64,000 nucleotides of DNA from Centroberyx gerrardi (lineage: Eukaryota > Chordata > Actinopteri > Beryciformes > Berycidae). The translations under genes and the position numbers were made by a program. Shown one piece after another: positions 23,581 to 35,774 of this stretch; the first letter of the stretch is position 1, and every line of letters begins with the position of its first letter. The stretch covers positions 8,068,121-8,132,120 of the forward strand of contig NC_136012.1 of the NCBI RefSeq assembly GCF_048128805.1. The letters run 5' to 3'. The notes beneath the pieces were generated by a model. It ran no database searches and was not told the origin of the DNA. It saw nothing but the letters and a program-made list of their open reading frames with translations.

Positions 23581-23989
23581 ATTCAAATACAATTTTAAAA
23601 TAATGTTATATATATATGTTTTTAAAAACGTTCAACATCTGATTGGCACCTATGTAGTATACATAACAAAACTTAAGACATTAAAGTCAGTGTAGTCCAG
23701 TAAGTTTGTTTTAGATCCCACTAAAATGCAATGAAACTGATCAGTCGGTCTTGATCTCTTTGGCCTGTGACCAACAAAATTATAACTTGTAATATCCTGA
23801 CGTGCGCTTGAACAGAGTGATGAATTCTGACACCATCCAATGGCCTAGAGGCTGAAAACTGTTCATTATTTTACAAAAAAGTAAGCATTGGTATAAGACT
23901 GAGACATGATAATACAGCTCAATATAAGAAATATGATGTATGCATCCCATAAATCATTCCTCTTTCAGGCCTGTTGATTTGTTTTAACA

Positions 23990-26900
23990 TTACGTATCTA
24001 GCATCAATGCGCTCTCATTCTGGACTTCAGATTTCTCATCCTGCTTGTCCTCTTTGCTGGTGTTGGTACTCGTTAATGTTAGTTGCTGTGGTGGCCGCCG
24101 GGTTTTCACTTTGAATACGTCCCACCTCCCAGGGATCAGCCCGTTGTTGAAGAGCAGTGAAGCCAGCCAGGAGAACGTCAGAGTAGCGAAGATGGTAGAC
24201 AGCATGCAGATGGTCCTGATGGGGGAACGCTGGACGTAAACACCGTCCTCCAGAGTGCACCCTGGGAAGTGGAGGACGGTCGGTAGCCCTAGAAACGGAT
24301 CCCCGCACAACACTCTCAGCGACACCCCGATCAGAAAGCCCATGACGGAGCCGTAGCCGTTGGATATGCTGAAGAAGAGGACGCAGACGAGTTGAGGGAA
24401 CATGATGGTGTAGGTTATGTCTGAGCCCAGGATCCAGAACACCATGATGCTGTTGTCTAGAAAGGTGAGCGCCGTGCCGGCCAAGCCCACCAATACCACC
24501 GTGACTCGGATCACCCACTGGAGCTCCCTGTCTGATGCCTGGAGGGAAGGGAGACACAGGGACAAAAACACCTGGAGGCTTTTCTCTCACCTTCTGATCT
24601 CTCTCAGACACGGTAAATTACCCCTGGACCATCTTACCTTGGTCCTCACGATGTTCTTGTAGATGTTGGTGGAGAAGATGGAAGTGGCCGACAACAGAGC
24701 AGAGTCTGTCGACGACATCGCCGCGGCGGCTACAGCTCCGATACCGATGATGGCGATGTAGTTTGGGGTGAGGTGCTGCAGAGCGATGGGCAGGACCAGA
24801 CCGGCCTCCCCACGCTCGTACGGAGAAGGGGAGCCGTACGAGGTCAAGTTCCAGTCTGAGACCCAAACATACAATCGGGATATCAGGCAAAATAGCAAGT
24901 CCAGGGCCTAGCTTGTAAGCTTAGTGTGTGGACACACTTTCACTATCTAAGGTGGGGAAGAAAGAATGTTTAAAAAATGAGGATGGTTACACTCTATTCT
25001 GTTCTGTTCTATTCTACTGTAATAAATCCATTGTACCTGTTGATGCTGCGACTGCTCCGATCAACACTGAAGGGATTCCGAAGATGAAGATAACAGCAGC
25101 TGCAGTGAAGCAGGTGATCCTGGCTGTGGCTGAAGACGAGGCTGACAGGGTCCGCTGGTGGAAGTCCTGATAGCCCAGGCTACCAAAAGACTCAGTAAAA
25201 AACAGTGGAAACCACTGTTACTACATTTGCTTGCGGTGAGCCATATTGTAATCTTTCCAAATTAAATAAAATATCTGGATTGGATCGAAGGGCCCTCAAA
25301 ACAACCATACTAGCAACTCCAAAAGTCTCAAGGGTTGCATGTAGTGTCCTAAATTAACTTTTTGTCTCACCTGTCAAGAACTGATAAACTAAAAACAAAA
25401 TTACTTGCCAAGAATAATTTTTATCAGTCAAACTAATTAATCTTTAAATTTTTTCATAGAAATGTGTCACCCTACCCATTTTCAATGCTATTTTATGTAT
25501 AGAATGTTAACTGAAAAAAACATGTGCATGTGTGCAGGCCTATTCCTATATGTGGCAATGTCTATAAATCTCTGTGTGAGAATGAATACTAGGCATATGT
25601 AATGAAGTGAAAATAACTTGCTGGCAGATAATCTAACTGCAGTAAAGTGAAAAGTAGATCTCATATCAAAAAGACTTGCTACTCCTAGATTATCTGCATT
25701 GCTCATGAACGTTTGCATGTGTCCCGACCTGAAAACTGAAGCATGTAAGCCTTACCAGCAGTAAGAAATTATCAATCCACCTCCAGGCTCTTTCTGCTTC
25801 CAATGTACCGACCCAGGGGGCCTGGAAGGTAAAGTTGAATGCAGTCTTGGTGATGTCAGCTGATGAGGGGTTCATCAGGATGAAAGGGACACACAGCCAC
25901 TGCATGAAACACAAGGAACCACTGACATAAACATTTGGAGGGGAAATGCACTTATATACTCACACACTTAGATATACTCTGCTACATGATGAGTTTCAGA
26001 CAAGTTTTTGGTAAAAACACATTCTTCCCTTGTTGAGTGTGACTTGTTACCAAACGCCCAATCGTGCAGTTTTAGCATGCGACCGTCATATTTGGTGAAG
26101 ACATCAGAATAACTCACCATACTGATGAATATGAGAATTAGTTGTATGATGTCTGTGTAGGCTACAGAGTAGAGGCCTCCCAGCAGTGTATACACAATGG
26201 CTACTGCAGCGGAGATCCAGATGCAAACAGTATAGGGCAAATCCAGAATCACACTCATGGTCGCACCTACAAAGGTAATTCACACACATGCACACTACTT
26301 CGTAATAATTGCTTATTCAGTCAATATATCATTTTATTTACCGCAACACATTAGCAGAATTAAATGAAAGTGTGATAGATCTGTTAAACAGATTCTGGTC
26401 AAAAGAATTTTTAGATTATTCCTCTTCTATACTGTCTGGATTGTTTGGTTACATTGTAACCGTGGCTCTCTGAGTGAAGAGACTATCACTCCACAGTTAC
26501 ATATTCCATATGTGTGGGGACTGACCCCACTAGGGCAGTTGATGCAGATAGCTCTTTAAGACACACCACTACGTGGCCCATGCACGGGTATATTAAGTCC
26601 AGGTGTGCATGTACTCACTGGTTAACATTGATTGGAATGTGTTCCCGAGCAGCCTTGACCTGGAGAGATAGTCTCTTCATTCAGAGAGCCAAGTTTACAA
26701 TGTAATCGAATGTTCTCTATTATATCGACACTATCTCTGCACACAGTTACATATTCCATATGTACGAGGACTCTGTAAGACACACCGCAAGGAGAACAAG
26801 GAGACAGAGCAGATGTAGCCCCTCAAGTACTCCCCAAATTTTATCGGTATTTATCTGGTATTCGAATGAGACGTCCCCGCCACCAGAGTGCTCTAAACAA

Positions 26901-29900
26901 ATGCGAGTGTGCATCAAAACAAAAAACCAGGTGCCAGGTGCAGCCTAAAGCATGGCCAACAACGCAAGATGCTAAGGTTGGGTGTGAAAGGGTAGAGGCC
27001 GCTCACATGGCCTACTAGACCAACTGACAAGGATACAAGATACCTCCCTGGCCGGGCCGAGAGGGGCCACCTGGCACAGGGGAACATTGAATATGTCCTA
27101 TTAGCAACTTGAGACGCAAGAATGGAGTTGGAGTTGAGAGACGACGTCTCATATGCAGATATCTGTTTATAGAGATTAGCTGAAATGTCGTCTGGACCTA
27201 AAACACCTACAAAAAGTATCAATGTTTGTGTATTGTGTGGAGAAACGTTCGACTCAAGTTGCTAATCGGACTGTAAACAATGACCGGCGCACGGAAGTCT
27301 TGGCCCGGATGTCCGCTGGCTACACCGGAAACCCCGAAATATTGGCCGTCGCCCCCAGAGTCTAATCATCGTCAGACCGATAGACGATGGGTTCTGAGAT
27401 TGCCCTGTGTTTGACTCAGAAGGTCCCAGCGAACTGGAAGTTCCCATGGCCTCCCATCCAAGAGGGGCACAATCCCTGAGAACCACGTCATCTGTGGCCA
27501 ATTTGGAGCCATCAGGATCAGCCTCACCTCCTCCCAAATTCTCTGCAGCAGGGTCGGAAGAAGACTGAATGGGGGAAAGGCATACAACAGTCCCTGAGGC
27601 CATTGGTGTGCCATGGCATCGATGCCTGGGGGGGTTCGTCTCTCCCTATGGAGAAGTACAGTGGGCGGTGTGCAGTCTCTCTGGACGCAAACAGATCGGC
27701 CACTGCCCTGCCGAAGCGACGCCAGATTTTCTTGACCACCCCTGGCACATGCATGGCTCTGAGTAGCAAAAATTGTGTGCATGTCCACAACCTATGTGCC
27801 ACCTTGCAAAGGTGTGGGGAGCCCAAGCCCCCTTGCCTGTTGACATAAGCTGCTGCCACCGTGCTGTCTGCTCTTACAATCATGTGACTGCCCTGCAGGC
27901 TCTGTAAAAAAGTACTGAAGGGTGAATGGCCCTCAGCTCTAGAACATTGATATGCTGGCCCTTCCAGGAGACGCTCCAGTCCCCACTGGTGTCCTTGCCG
28001 TCGTGGACTGCGTCCCATCCTTCCAGGGATACATCCGTAGAGACCACCTGGTGACACAGCACTGGACCGAGCATACCTCTCTTTGAAATGTTGGCTGGGT
28101 TCTTCCACCACCTGAGGGCCACACAAAGCCTCCTGGTGACCAACACCCTGGCCTGCAGGTGTCTCTGTAGGCAAAGCCCCATGCACAAGAGACACGTCTG
28201 AACTGGACGCATGTGCAGGAGAGCCAATGGCACCACCTGTGCTGATGCCGCCATAAGGCCCAAGAGGTGTAGACAAAGCCTCCAAGTGACCCTGGTTCCT
28301 AGCCGGAAATGAGAGAGGCAGACTTTGAGGGATTCCTGCCTCTCCTGTGTCAATGTCACCAATGCAGCCCTGGCATCCAGCCACATGCCTAGAAACTGGG
28401 TGGTCTGTGCGGGCTGCAGCCTGCTCTTCTCTGTGTAGATGCATAGCCCCGGACTCTGAATGTGTGCCAACTACACCAACACATGGTGATGACACTGCTC
28501 CTCTGTCTGAGCACATATCAACCATTCGTCAAGGTAGTTCAGGATCCTGAGACCCTGCTGCTGCAGAGGCCCCAGGACTGCATCCATACACCTGGGTGAA
28601 GGTGTGGGGGGCTAGTGAGATGCCGAAAGAGAGAATACAGAATTTGAACGTTCTGTCGTCGAAGGCAAACCAAAATCTCCTGTGTCCTTTCCAGATTGGT
28701 GTTTTGAAGTAGGCATCTTTGAGGTTGACAGTTGCAAACCAGTTGCCTACAAGGACAGCCTGCCTCAACCTCTGTGCGGTTAACATTTTGCATTTCAAAG
28801 GCCTGAGGAACTTGTTTAGTCCCTCTGAGATCTAAAATTGGCCTCCAGTGAGTTCCATCCCGCTTCAGGATAAGGAAATATCGGGAATAAAACTCCGCCT
28901 GCTGATTTTCCCGCCCCACCTCCCTGATGCCTTCTTTGCCAGGAGAGTGGAGATCTCAGAGTGCAAAGCCTCTCTGTGCTGAAGATCTGCCATGAGGATG
29001 CAGCCAACTTCGTAACAGCAGGGGTGCACATAAACTGTAACAATGACCCTTTGGTCATTGTTGAACTAACCCAGGGGTCTGCCCCCAGGGCTTCCCATGC
29101 CGCACAAAACCCCAGCGGGCAGGGGCAGGCTGGGGGTGATGTCATGTCAGGACTGAGTCAAGGACTGGTGTGGCCCCTGGCCACCGCTGCCCCGTCTACC
29201 CCAATTGATACATGATGATGCGTCTAATTGGGCACTCAGATCCCCCTGACTCCAGGATGCTGTGTTTGCTTAGGCTGATGTGGTGGAGGCTGGCGCCATT
29301 CTTGGCTCCGCCTCAAAGCACCTGACACCTCCTGAGTACAGCAGTGAGCTTCCTGGGCCTGCTGAAACATCCTAGTAGCATCAGCGCCAAACAGCTGGCA
29401 GACAGCTCTACAAAGCTCTACAGATGACTTCAGTAGACACGCCCGGTCCTCTGGCTGCAGCATGGACTATGACAGCCACAGGCCTTGCCGGCTGCCTCTG
29501 TCTGCTCCCTCATTAGCTGAGGGAGAAGCGAGGAGACCTATTGCATCTCCATTAGCAGTTCTGAATTACACTCCACCTTCAGCTGCTGAGTCAGATAACG
29601 TTGGTAAAGAGCCAATATGGCCCCTGTGTTAGCCAGTTGAGGCTGGACCGCCACAGTGCAATGCATCTTAGTTAACAAAACATCCATCATTTAGCAGTTC
29701 TTGCTTGGGCAACTACTCTTCCCAAGGATTGACTTAGATGGAGACACCAAGGCCGCCAAAGCCAGGTCCAAGGTAGGTAATGGCCCACAGCCTATCCTCT
29801 CCCGATTGTGTACCGATGTCAAGCGTCTACAGAGCCCAGACCAGCGACCAGCACCTGATGGTGTCTGAAACTGCTTTCGGACCACCTCCTCAAAGTCAGA

Positions 29901-32759
29901 AAGAGGCATCAAGAAGCGTGGGTCCCTGATCAGACGGCAGACCAATATTCAAGGCTGCATCCGCCCTACTAATAATCTCCTGAAGGAGGGGTGACCCCTG
30001 CTCACATTCCTCCACGACTGTCTCCTGCTGCCCCAAAGGGAGCACATCATCATCGTCATCCTTTTTCTCAGAATATGACCCCCCTCCCACCGGCTGAGGT
30101 AAAAAAAACAACTTTCACCTACAGTGGCCCTAAAACTCCATACTACAGCACCTGCTCATCAAGAGGCAAATTCAACATATTCAAATTTATATTCCTCTAT
30201 ACCTGTGTGTTATCAAACTTCATGGTTTCTAATCATTTTCTGCAAATCCTGTCTGTTCTTTATTGTGCAGTACCTTATTAATAGAAGGAAGTACAAGAAG
30301 TATTATTGTGAAACTTTACCTTTAAAACTTTATCTTTGATGTCAGTGTAACTTACCTAAGCCGATCAGAGTTCCAGTCACCCAGATAATTTCAGATATAA
30401 GCAGTGCCACAGACAGGACAGCACTCAGGACCTTTCCATACTTGATCTGGAACGGGTCCATCATGGTCACATATTTTCTGTCTCGCATTGGCTTGGCGAA
30501 GAAAAGTCCACCTTTATAATTCAACCACAGAAAGCAAGATAGATTTGGATCCCTTGGATTCCGGCTGTCATTACGACATAACATCACAAACAAATATTTG
30601 GTGTCCTGGTGCAGAAACCTCATATCTCCAAATTTAATGCATAATACCTCACTGTGATCACGCCCAGAATATGACATTATTGACTGGCAGGCAGGCAAAT
30701 TATTTTAAAATGTATCACTCCTGTCCAATTTTAGGCTAATATGATATGTAGGATGGGCCTACTTTAATTCCAATATCTCACAAGAGCAATGTTGCAACAG
30801 TCAAATTTGTAACACTAAGAAAACTCATTCACCAATGTGGGCTGGGGAAAAAGTTTCAAATTTCAAGATGTCGTTGCAGTACATTTGCATTAACTCCAAA
30901 CACAACCAATACCAAACTTTGACCATGTATCATGTGGCAAAAAGCTGTTGGTCAAAGTTCAATTTCATTGTTAAAATCCACTTTGTTTGACTTTAGTTTG
31001 ACTTTGAAAACTCCATGAAAACTCCACCTATTAACACCAAAGTGCTGTGGTAGCACAATATTCTCTTTTTTTTGTGGGCTGTGGTATTGTTGTCAGGCAA
31101 ATAGCAGTAGTATAATGGTTCTGTATAGTAATTCTCATCAAAGCAGTCAGCATGGGCCTTACATTTTCTCTTCATAATGCATTAGTGAATTACCTCAGCA
31201 GGTGGATGAGGCCGTGCAGCTAGGTGGAGCAACAGAGCCACAGGTGAGATCTCAAACAGGCTATATGGCATTTTCCTACACTGGGCCATGTTTCTGTTAG
31301 TGCAGTAAAAACTTTGGTTTTCCAGATCTGAGGCATCTGATCCACAGACTTGTTTTGAATTTCCTTGCACTGCATGCTTTTAAAGGCATTCCAACAACCA
31401 TTTAGACTGTGCAGGACATTGTGGAATGCATGATATGTTTCATATTTTGATCAATGTTTGTCCTTCAGATCAGAGATTTGGTGCAGTTTTGACCAATAAT
31501 TCCCCTCACTCTCTCTGATTCCTGCATACTTTGCTCATATAAATTTGTATCTTTTTCAAATTCATTTCAGATTCAATCTTGCTGATGAAGTGAGAGAAAG
31601 CAGAGTTGCATTTAGGCTGCTACTAAGGATGTCAGTGTGATTTGCTGTCCAGTTGAAATGAAACCTACACCCTTGCTGATGATTGACTTTTCATTGCACA
31701 GTATTCAGTTATTGACTTCTTGTCTCATCCTATGAACTGATGTTTGTCCGTATAGTATATGTTGTTATCATGTGTTTTTTGGTTTGTTTTTTTATAATGT
31801 GTTTTATTGTAAATGGTGTCAAAATAAATCTCCTTTACTCATCAATAACGTGTTGGATTGACTTAATGGCTTCTCGGAATACATAACTATTTAGACTATA
31901 ACTATTTATTTATGAAACTGGTATTGTCATTAAAAGCTTGTCTTACCGACAGTGAAACACAAGGCTGCTGCTGCTGGCATGACAGCCCAGGTCAGTCCCA
32001 TACCAGGAGTGTAAACTGCTTCTGACAGAGCAACGATGAAGCCCCCTCCGACAAATGTAGCTGTAGGAATGCACACACACACAGATGAATGCAAAACTCA
32101 ATTCTCCCTTTCTGCAGCATATATAAACCACCAATGGTCATGCTGTATCTACATCGTTGTATTTGCTCACACTGATGTGTATCCCTCATGAAAAAGAATT
32201 TATAGTAATCCGATTCTACACAGACATCACAGCAAAACCACAGGCCTACACTAAGTCCCTATATGAAGATTATATACCATAGGAGATAAAAATGCCATAA
32301 AGTATGTCCAATAAGGTCACTATATACACTATGGGTTCCTATACAAATACTTCCGACAGATTTTTTTGGTTAAGGGCATTTCATTGTTCTGTGGACCCAG
32401 GTAGGGTAGCTAATGGTGATATTTCCACACTAATACAAATCAAATATACATATCCAACAGGAGTAGGCTACTGTATGTGCAGCCATAATAAATCATTTCA
32501 CTTGTTTGGTCGCAACAGTCGCCCTACTGTAGATTGCACTGGTCCAATCCGACACCATGCAGCTTCTATACTCACCTGTCATGGTGAAGATTCCCACCAC
32601 CAAGCTGATCCCACGGTTCCCCAGCAGAGTCATCTCGGTCCGGTCTCCCTGGCTCCTCTCCTCCACCCGCCTGGACTGGACCGAGGCCCAGATGCCGGTG
32701 CCCAGCACCAGCAGGTAGAAGAGCACCATCACCACCAGTCCTGGGATGTTCAGGCTCAT
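23990..32759 (-). CDS. slc5a7-like: High-affinity choline transporter 1-like (SLC5A7-like), copy 1
   Basis: SLC5A7/CHT1 is a sodium- and chloride-dependent choline carrier of the plasma membrane with about 13 membrane spans; in neurons it supplies choline for acetylcholine synthesis. Eight exons join in phase: 32759-32576, 32060-31947, 30511-30356, 26266-26118, 25899-25756, 25190-25037, 24855-24638 and 24538-23990, giving 555 residues (human CHT1 has 580). Family blocks are the [12 protein letters not shown] first span, TATFVGGG followed by [17 protein letters not shown] with [20 protein letters not shown] (about 181-192), [13 protein letters not shown] (about 301-305, matching the known glycosylation region), [12 protein letters not shown] and [10 protein letters not shown]. 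The C-terminal tail is short and differs from CHT1. Exon 6 begins at a TGAG acceptor, chosen because it restores 13 residues expected before HQR. Intron 3 carries a 3.7-kb DIRS-like insertion. The frame is intact. Neuronal function is not shown by sequence. Confidence 0.9.
26440..30105 (-). mobile_element. DIRS-like (tyrosine-recombinase type) retroelement, degraded
   Basis: Minus-strand open frames show reverse-transcriptase sequence ([35 protein letters not shown] at about 28499-28525, where the usual YLDD has Glu last), an RNase H-like stretch ([12 protein letters not shown] with [13 protein letters not shown], about 27945-28060) and a C-terminal 'LFASRE... PLYFSI' phrase typical of DIRS1-like elements. 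A Gln-rich gag-like part lies at about 29236-29945. The left end has an inverted pair, GTAACCGTGGCTCTCTGAGT at about 26457-26476 and its near-complement at about 26680-26710, as expected for DIRS-type inverted repeats. Frame breaks make it non-functional. It lies in intron 3 of slc5a7-like copy 1 and is absent from copy 2. Confidence 0.8.
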
Positions 32760-34113
32760 GTTGGCAGAGTCTGACTGATTGCCTCACTAGATGAAATGTA
32801 GATTTGATCAACACATGCAAAGGAAATCAGGGCTGTCGGGGATTTAGATGATAAAAAATTAACTCAGAGGCTGTTAGTTCCAGACCAGGGCAAAGGGCAA
32901 TAACTGAGCATTTTGTCAAAAAATATTATTTCTGTATATTGCCTCTATGCTAAATTATAAATTCTAGGGGGTAAAAAAAATGCAATAATTAGGTACAAAA
33001 ACGGGAGGATAACAGAGGCAAAGACCAATAACTGTGGAGTTTCTACCTTTGCTTTGTAATAGTTACAATTAGCCTATGCTGAGTTCAAGTGCTGTAGGAA
33101 ATATCGTAGCCTAATTACAAGAGTGCACATCAATTACCCAACAAACTGGGAAAGTGGGAATTTTCCATGAAACCTGATGTGCCAAAATGTGATTGATCCC
33201 ATTCATGGTAAAAGTGCTTTATTATGCAACAACTTTTGGTTAATAAATATATTAAGCATTGGGTAGGCTATGCCGTTTTCTCCACTTCATTCTGCCACTG
33301 CAGACACAAAGTAGCTCTGTGCTCTCTCTCAGGACTAGGAGCAGCATGGTGCTCACTAGAGGTGAAAATATTAACTATTGCTAACAATCATCAATTTAGA
33401 AAACTTTAGATGAGCTGATAAGTTATTATTAGCTTGTTACCCAGGCTAGCCTGTTAGCTTGTGATCATCAACTTAGACCCATATATTGTAAGGTAGGAAA
33501 ATGTCTTCACTGTCAGGTTTGTGAAGAATAAATGCAGCCTTAATACTTAAAATACTCATGTGTTTGATGCTAATGCAGCCGCTTGTATCACAAGGCACCT
33601 TTTTACTGATGCAAAGGCAAACGCAGTAGGTCTAACTACTTTTTGTGTTTTAAAGGTCAAAGGTCATGATTATATCAGCAAAAATTATACCATTCAATGC
33701 AGCTAAGCAATATACTATCCACTTCTGTACCAACAATACTTACAGTGGGATAGTATATACTTGCATTGCTTGTGTTCTTACTGCTGTTTGTCTTTGTATG
33801 GCGGTGATGTGTTATCCATTTATTCCACACATGCATTAGGCTAGCCTAGACTGCTATGCCACAAAATAATTATAAGATGATAGAATTTCACAAAATAATG
33901 TTCGATTTCATTCTTTTTTTTTTCGGCATATAATTTTGATGATCAAAGAATTTAAGCTTTTTCTATAGTTACACTTATTGTAAATCGCCCTGGATTATTG
34001 TAGTTAGTGTTGATTATCTCTGTCTAGTAGATGAGTACTTGACAGATATTTTGTTTGTCTTGATGACTGTATGTGTTCACATAATTAACACATACACAAT
34101 GTTTATGCTGTAG

Positions 34114-34144
<31 letters not shown>

Positions 34145-34794
34145 CATGTGCGTGTTCACCCATCTGAACAATGATTCACATGAGGAAGTTTGTATCCAAA
34201 TTTCTTAACCAATGTTTCAAATTTGACCTCTAGTATAATCTTTGGACCTGCATGGTGTAGAGACTTCATAAAATCATCTATTTGGACAATGTTTCACTTT
34301 TTGTAATGGGGTGACCACTCTAGTAAAAGTCATAAAATTTCATGCAGAAATGCTGCTGCTGTTTAAGTTTGACCCTGACATAATAGGAGGGTTAAGACAC
34401 AAACACCTCAGATGAATACAATGTTCAAATGCTTCTTACCAGATATGCAGATTACTGTAGGTTACTTCTTGTCCTATTACTACATGGGCACAAAATGGTA
34501 TGCCAGTTTATCTTTGTTTAATATATACGTCAGTGTACAACTCCTCTGTGTGCATGTATGTACCTTTCTGTGAAAACGTCATCTTCCATTAAAACTCTGG
34601 TCAACTTTCATGCTGCCTCCTGTTCCTCATCCTGACCACATTTGTACAGTTACATTCTCATTACCATTTTTCATCTTTTCGTGATCCCACCTTCTCTCTA
34701 ACTAAGCAAGGATCTACTATACACTCTTTAGTGTTTCATAATACTTGATGTGATAAACACAATGTCACAACAGGTGTGTTTTTTATGCTTTAAA
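32760..34794. other. Upstream region of slc5a7-like copy 1
   Basis: No exon of another gene is recognised. Parts align with the region upstream of copy 2: the stretch at about 34030-34320 resembles 50900-51250, and 34500-34720 resembles 52050-52250. Between them the two units differ by insertions and deletions. A GT microsatellite lies at about 34113-34140. Confidence 0.6.
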
Positions 34795-34890
34795 GCTAGT
34801 CTTATCCACAGTGAAAGACAGGCTGTTGTTAATGCATGAAAGCCCAGGTCAGACTGGGTGGGACTGCCTCTGTCACACCAACATCAATCG
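34795..34890 (-). pseudogene. Decayed exon 2 of a further slc5a7-like gene (unit 1)
   Basis: The segment resembles exon 2 of the two intact genes (compare CACAGTGAAAGACAGG and AGCCCAGGTCAG, shared with 48134-48180) but has deletions that break the frame and the splice sites. It lies about 2 kb upstream of exon 1 of copy 1, in the same orientation. A homologous remnant is at 52385-53220. This indicates that an additional gene in the array decayed before or during the last duplication. Confidence 0.75.
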
Positions 34891-35304
34891 TGTCTTGTCA
34901 CTTCAGGTGACATTGCCCGGGTTAGTAAAACTGCAACAGAATGGCTAATCACTTCACAGTTACATAAAAGCCTGTTAGAAAACCTGTATGGCTGTTTCTG
35001 ACAACATGAAGCAGGGCAATGAAGGTGGTATCTATGGGTTTCTATGGGTCACTGTTACTGTAAAATAGTGTAATGTATCGAGCTTCTGTTACGGTACTGC
35101 GCTGCTATAGAAACACATTTTGAGTGAACCTTGTCTTTACAACAAACTGTCTTTGCTCATATTCAGTGATTACAGTAAATTTCGGAACCATAAATGTTCA
35201 CTATATCTGTCTCTATATAAACTATATCCAGAATATCAGAATGCTTACTGTGTATAATATGAAAAAGATCACTACAGTTGAGTTTGTTGAAAACCTTATG
35301 TTCT

Positions 35305-35700
35305 ACTACTACTGCCACTATTTCTTCTACTACAGCTGCTACTACTACTTCTAATACTGCTACTACTACCTCTACTGTTACTACTACAACTACTGTTGCA
35401 ACTAATACTGCTACAACTACTACTAATCCTGTTACTCCTACTACAACTACTAAAATTACTAAAGCTATTACTTTTGCCACTACTGCTATTACTGCTGGTA
35501 GTGCGCTATGACTGCTGCTGCTGCTGTTTTTACAACTCCTACTAGCTGCCACTACTACTACTATGCTACTTCTACTGATAGTCCAAATACTACTACTGAT
35601 ATTACCTATTCTATTCTATTACCTCTACTATTGAGATTACAATTGCTGCTTTTACTACAGCCCATACAACTACTACTTTTAAAAACATTATTACCTATCC
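35305..35700. repeat. (CTA)n-type trinucleotide array at the duplication junction
   Basis: A degenerate CTA/TAC array of about 400 bp, the complementary type to the AGT array at 6069-6409. It lies between the end of duplication unit 1 (about 34.9 kb) and the start of unit 2 (about 35.72 kb). Confidence 0.9.
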
Positions 35701-35774
35701 TTCCATGTATTGAACTTCAAAAAGTTTGAATTTATTTAAATAAGTGCCGCTTGGTGTATTTAGCGTGAGCTTTA

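Noticed and set aside
23363-23695. Plus-strand 110-codon frame upstream of ttc9c, also at 40871-41170
   Set aside because: It is repeated only because the region is duplicated. The two copies differ by frame-changing indels and no family similarity is seen.
27524-28525. 333-codon minus-strand frame as a host gene
   Set aside because: It is an out-of-phase reading of the degraded DIRS-like element; recognisable RT/RNase H residues occur in neighbouring frames.
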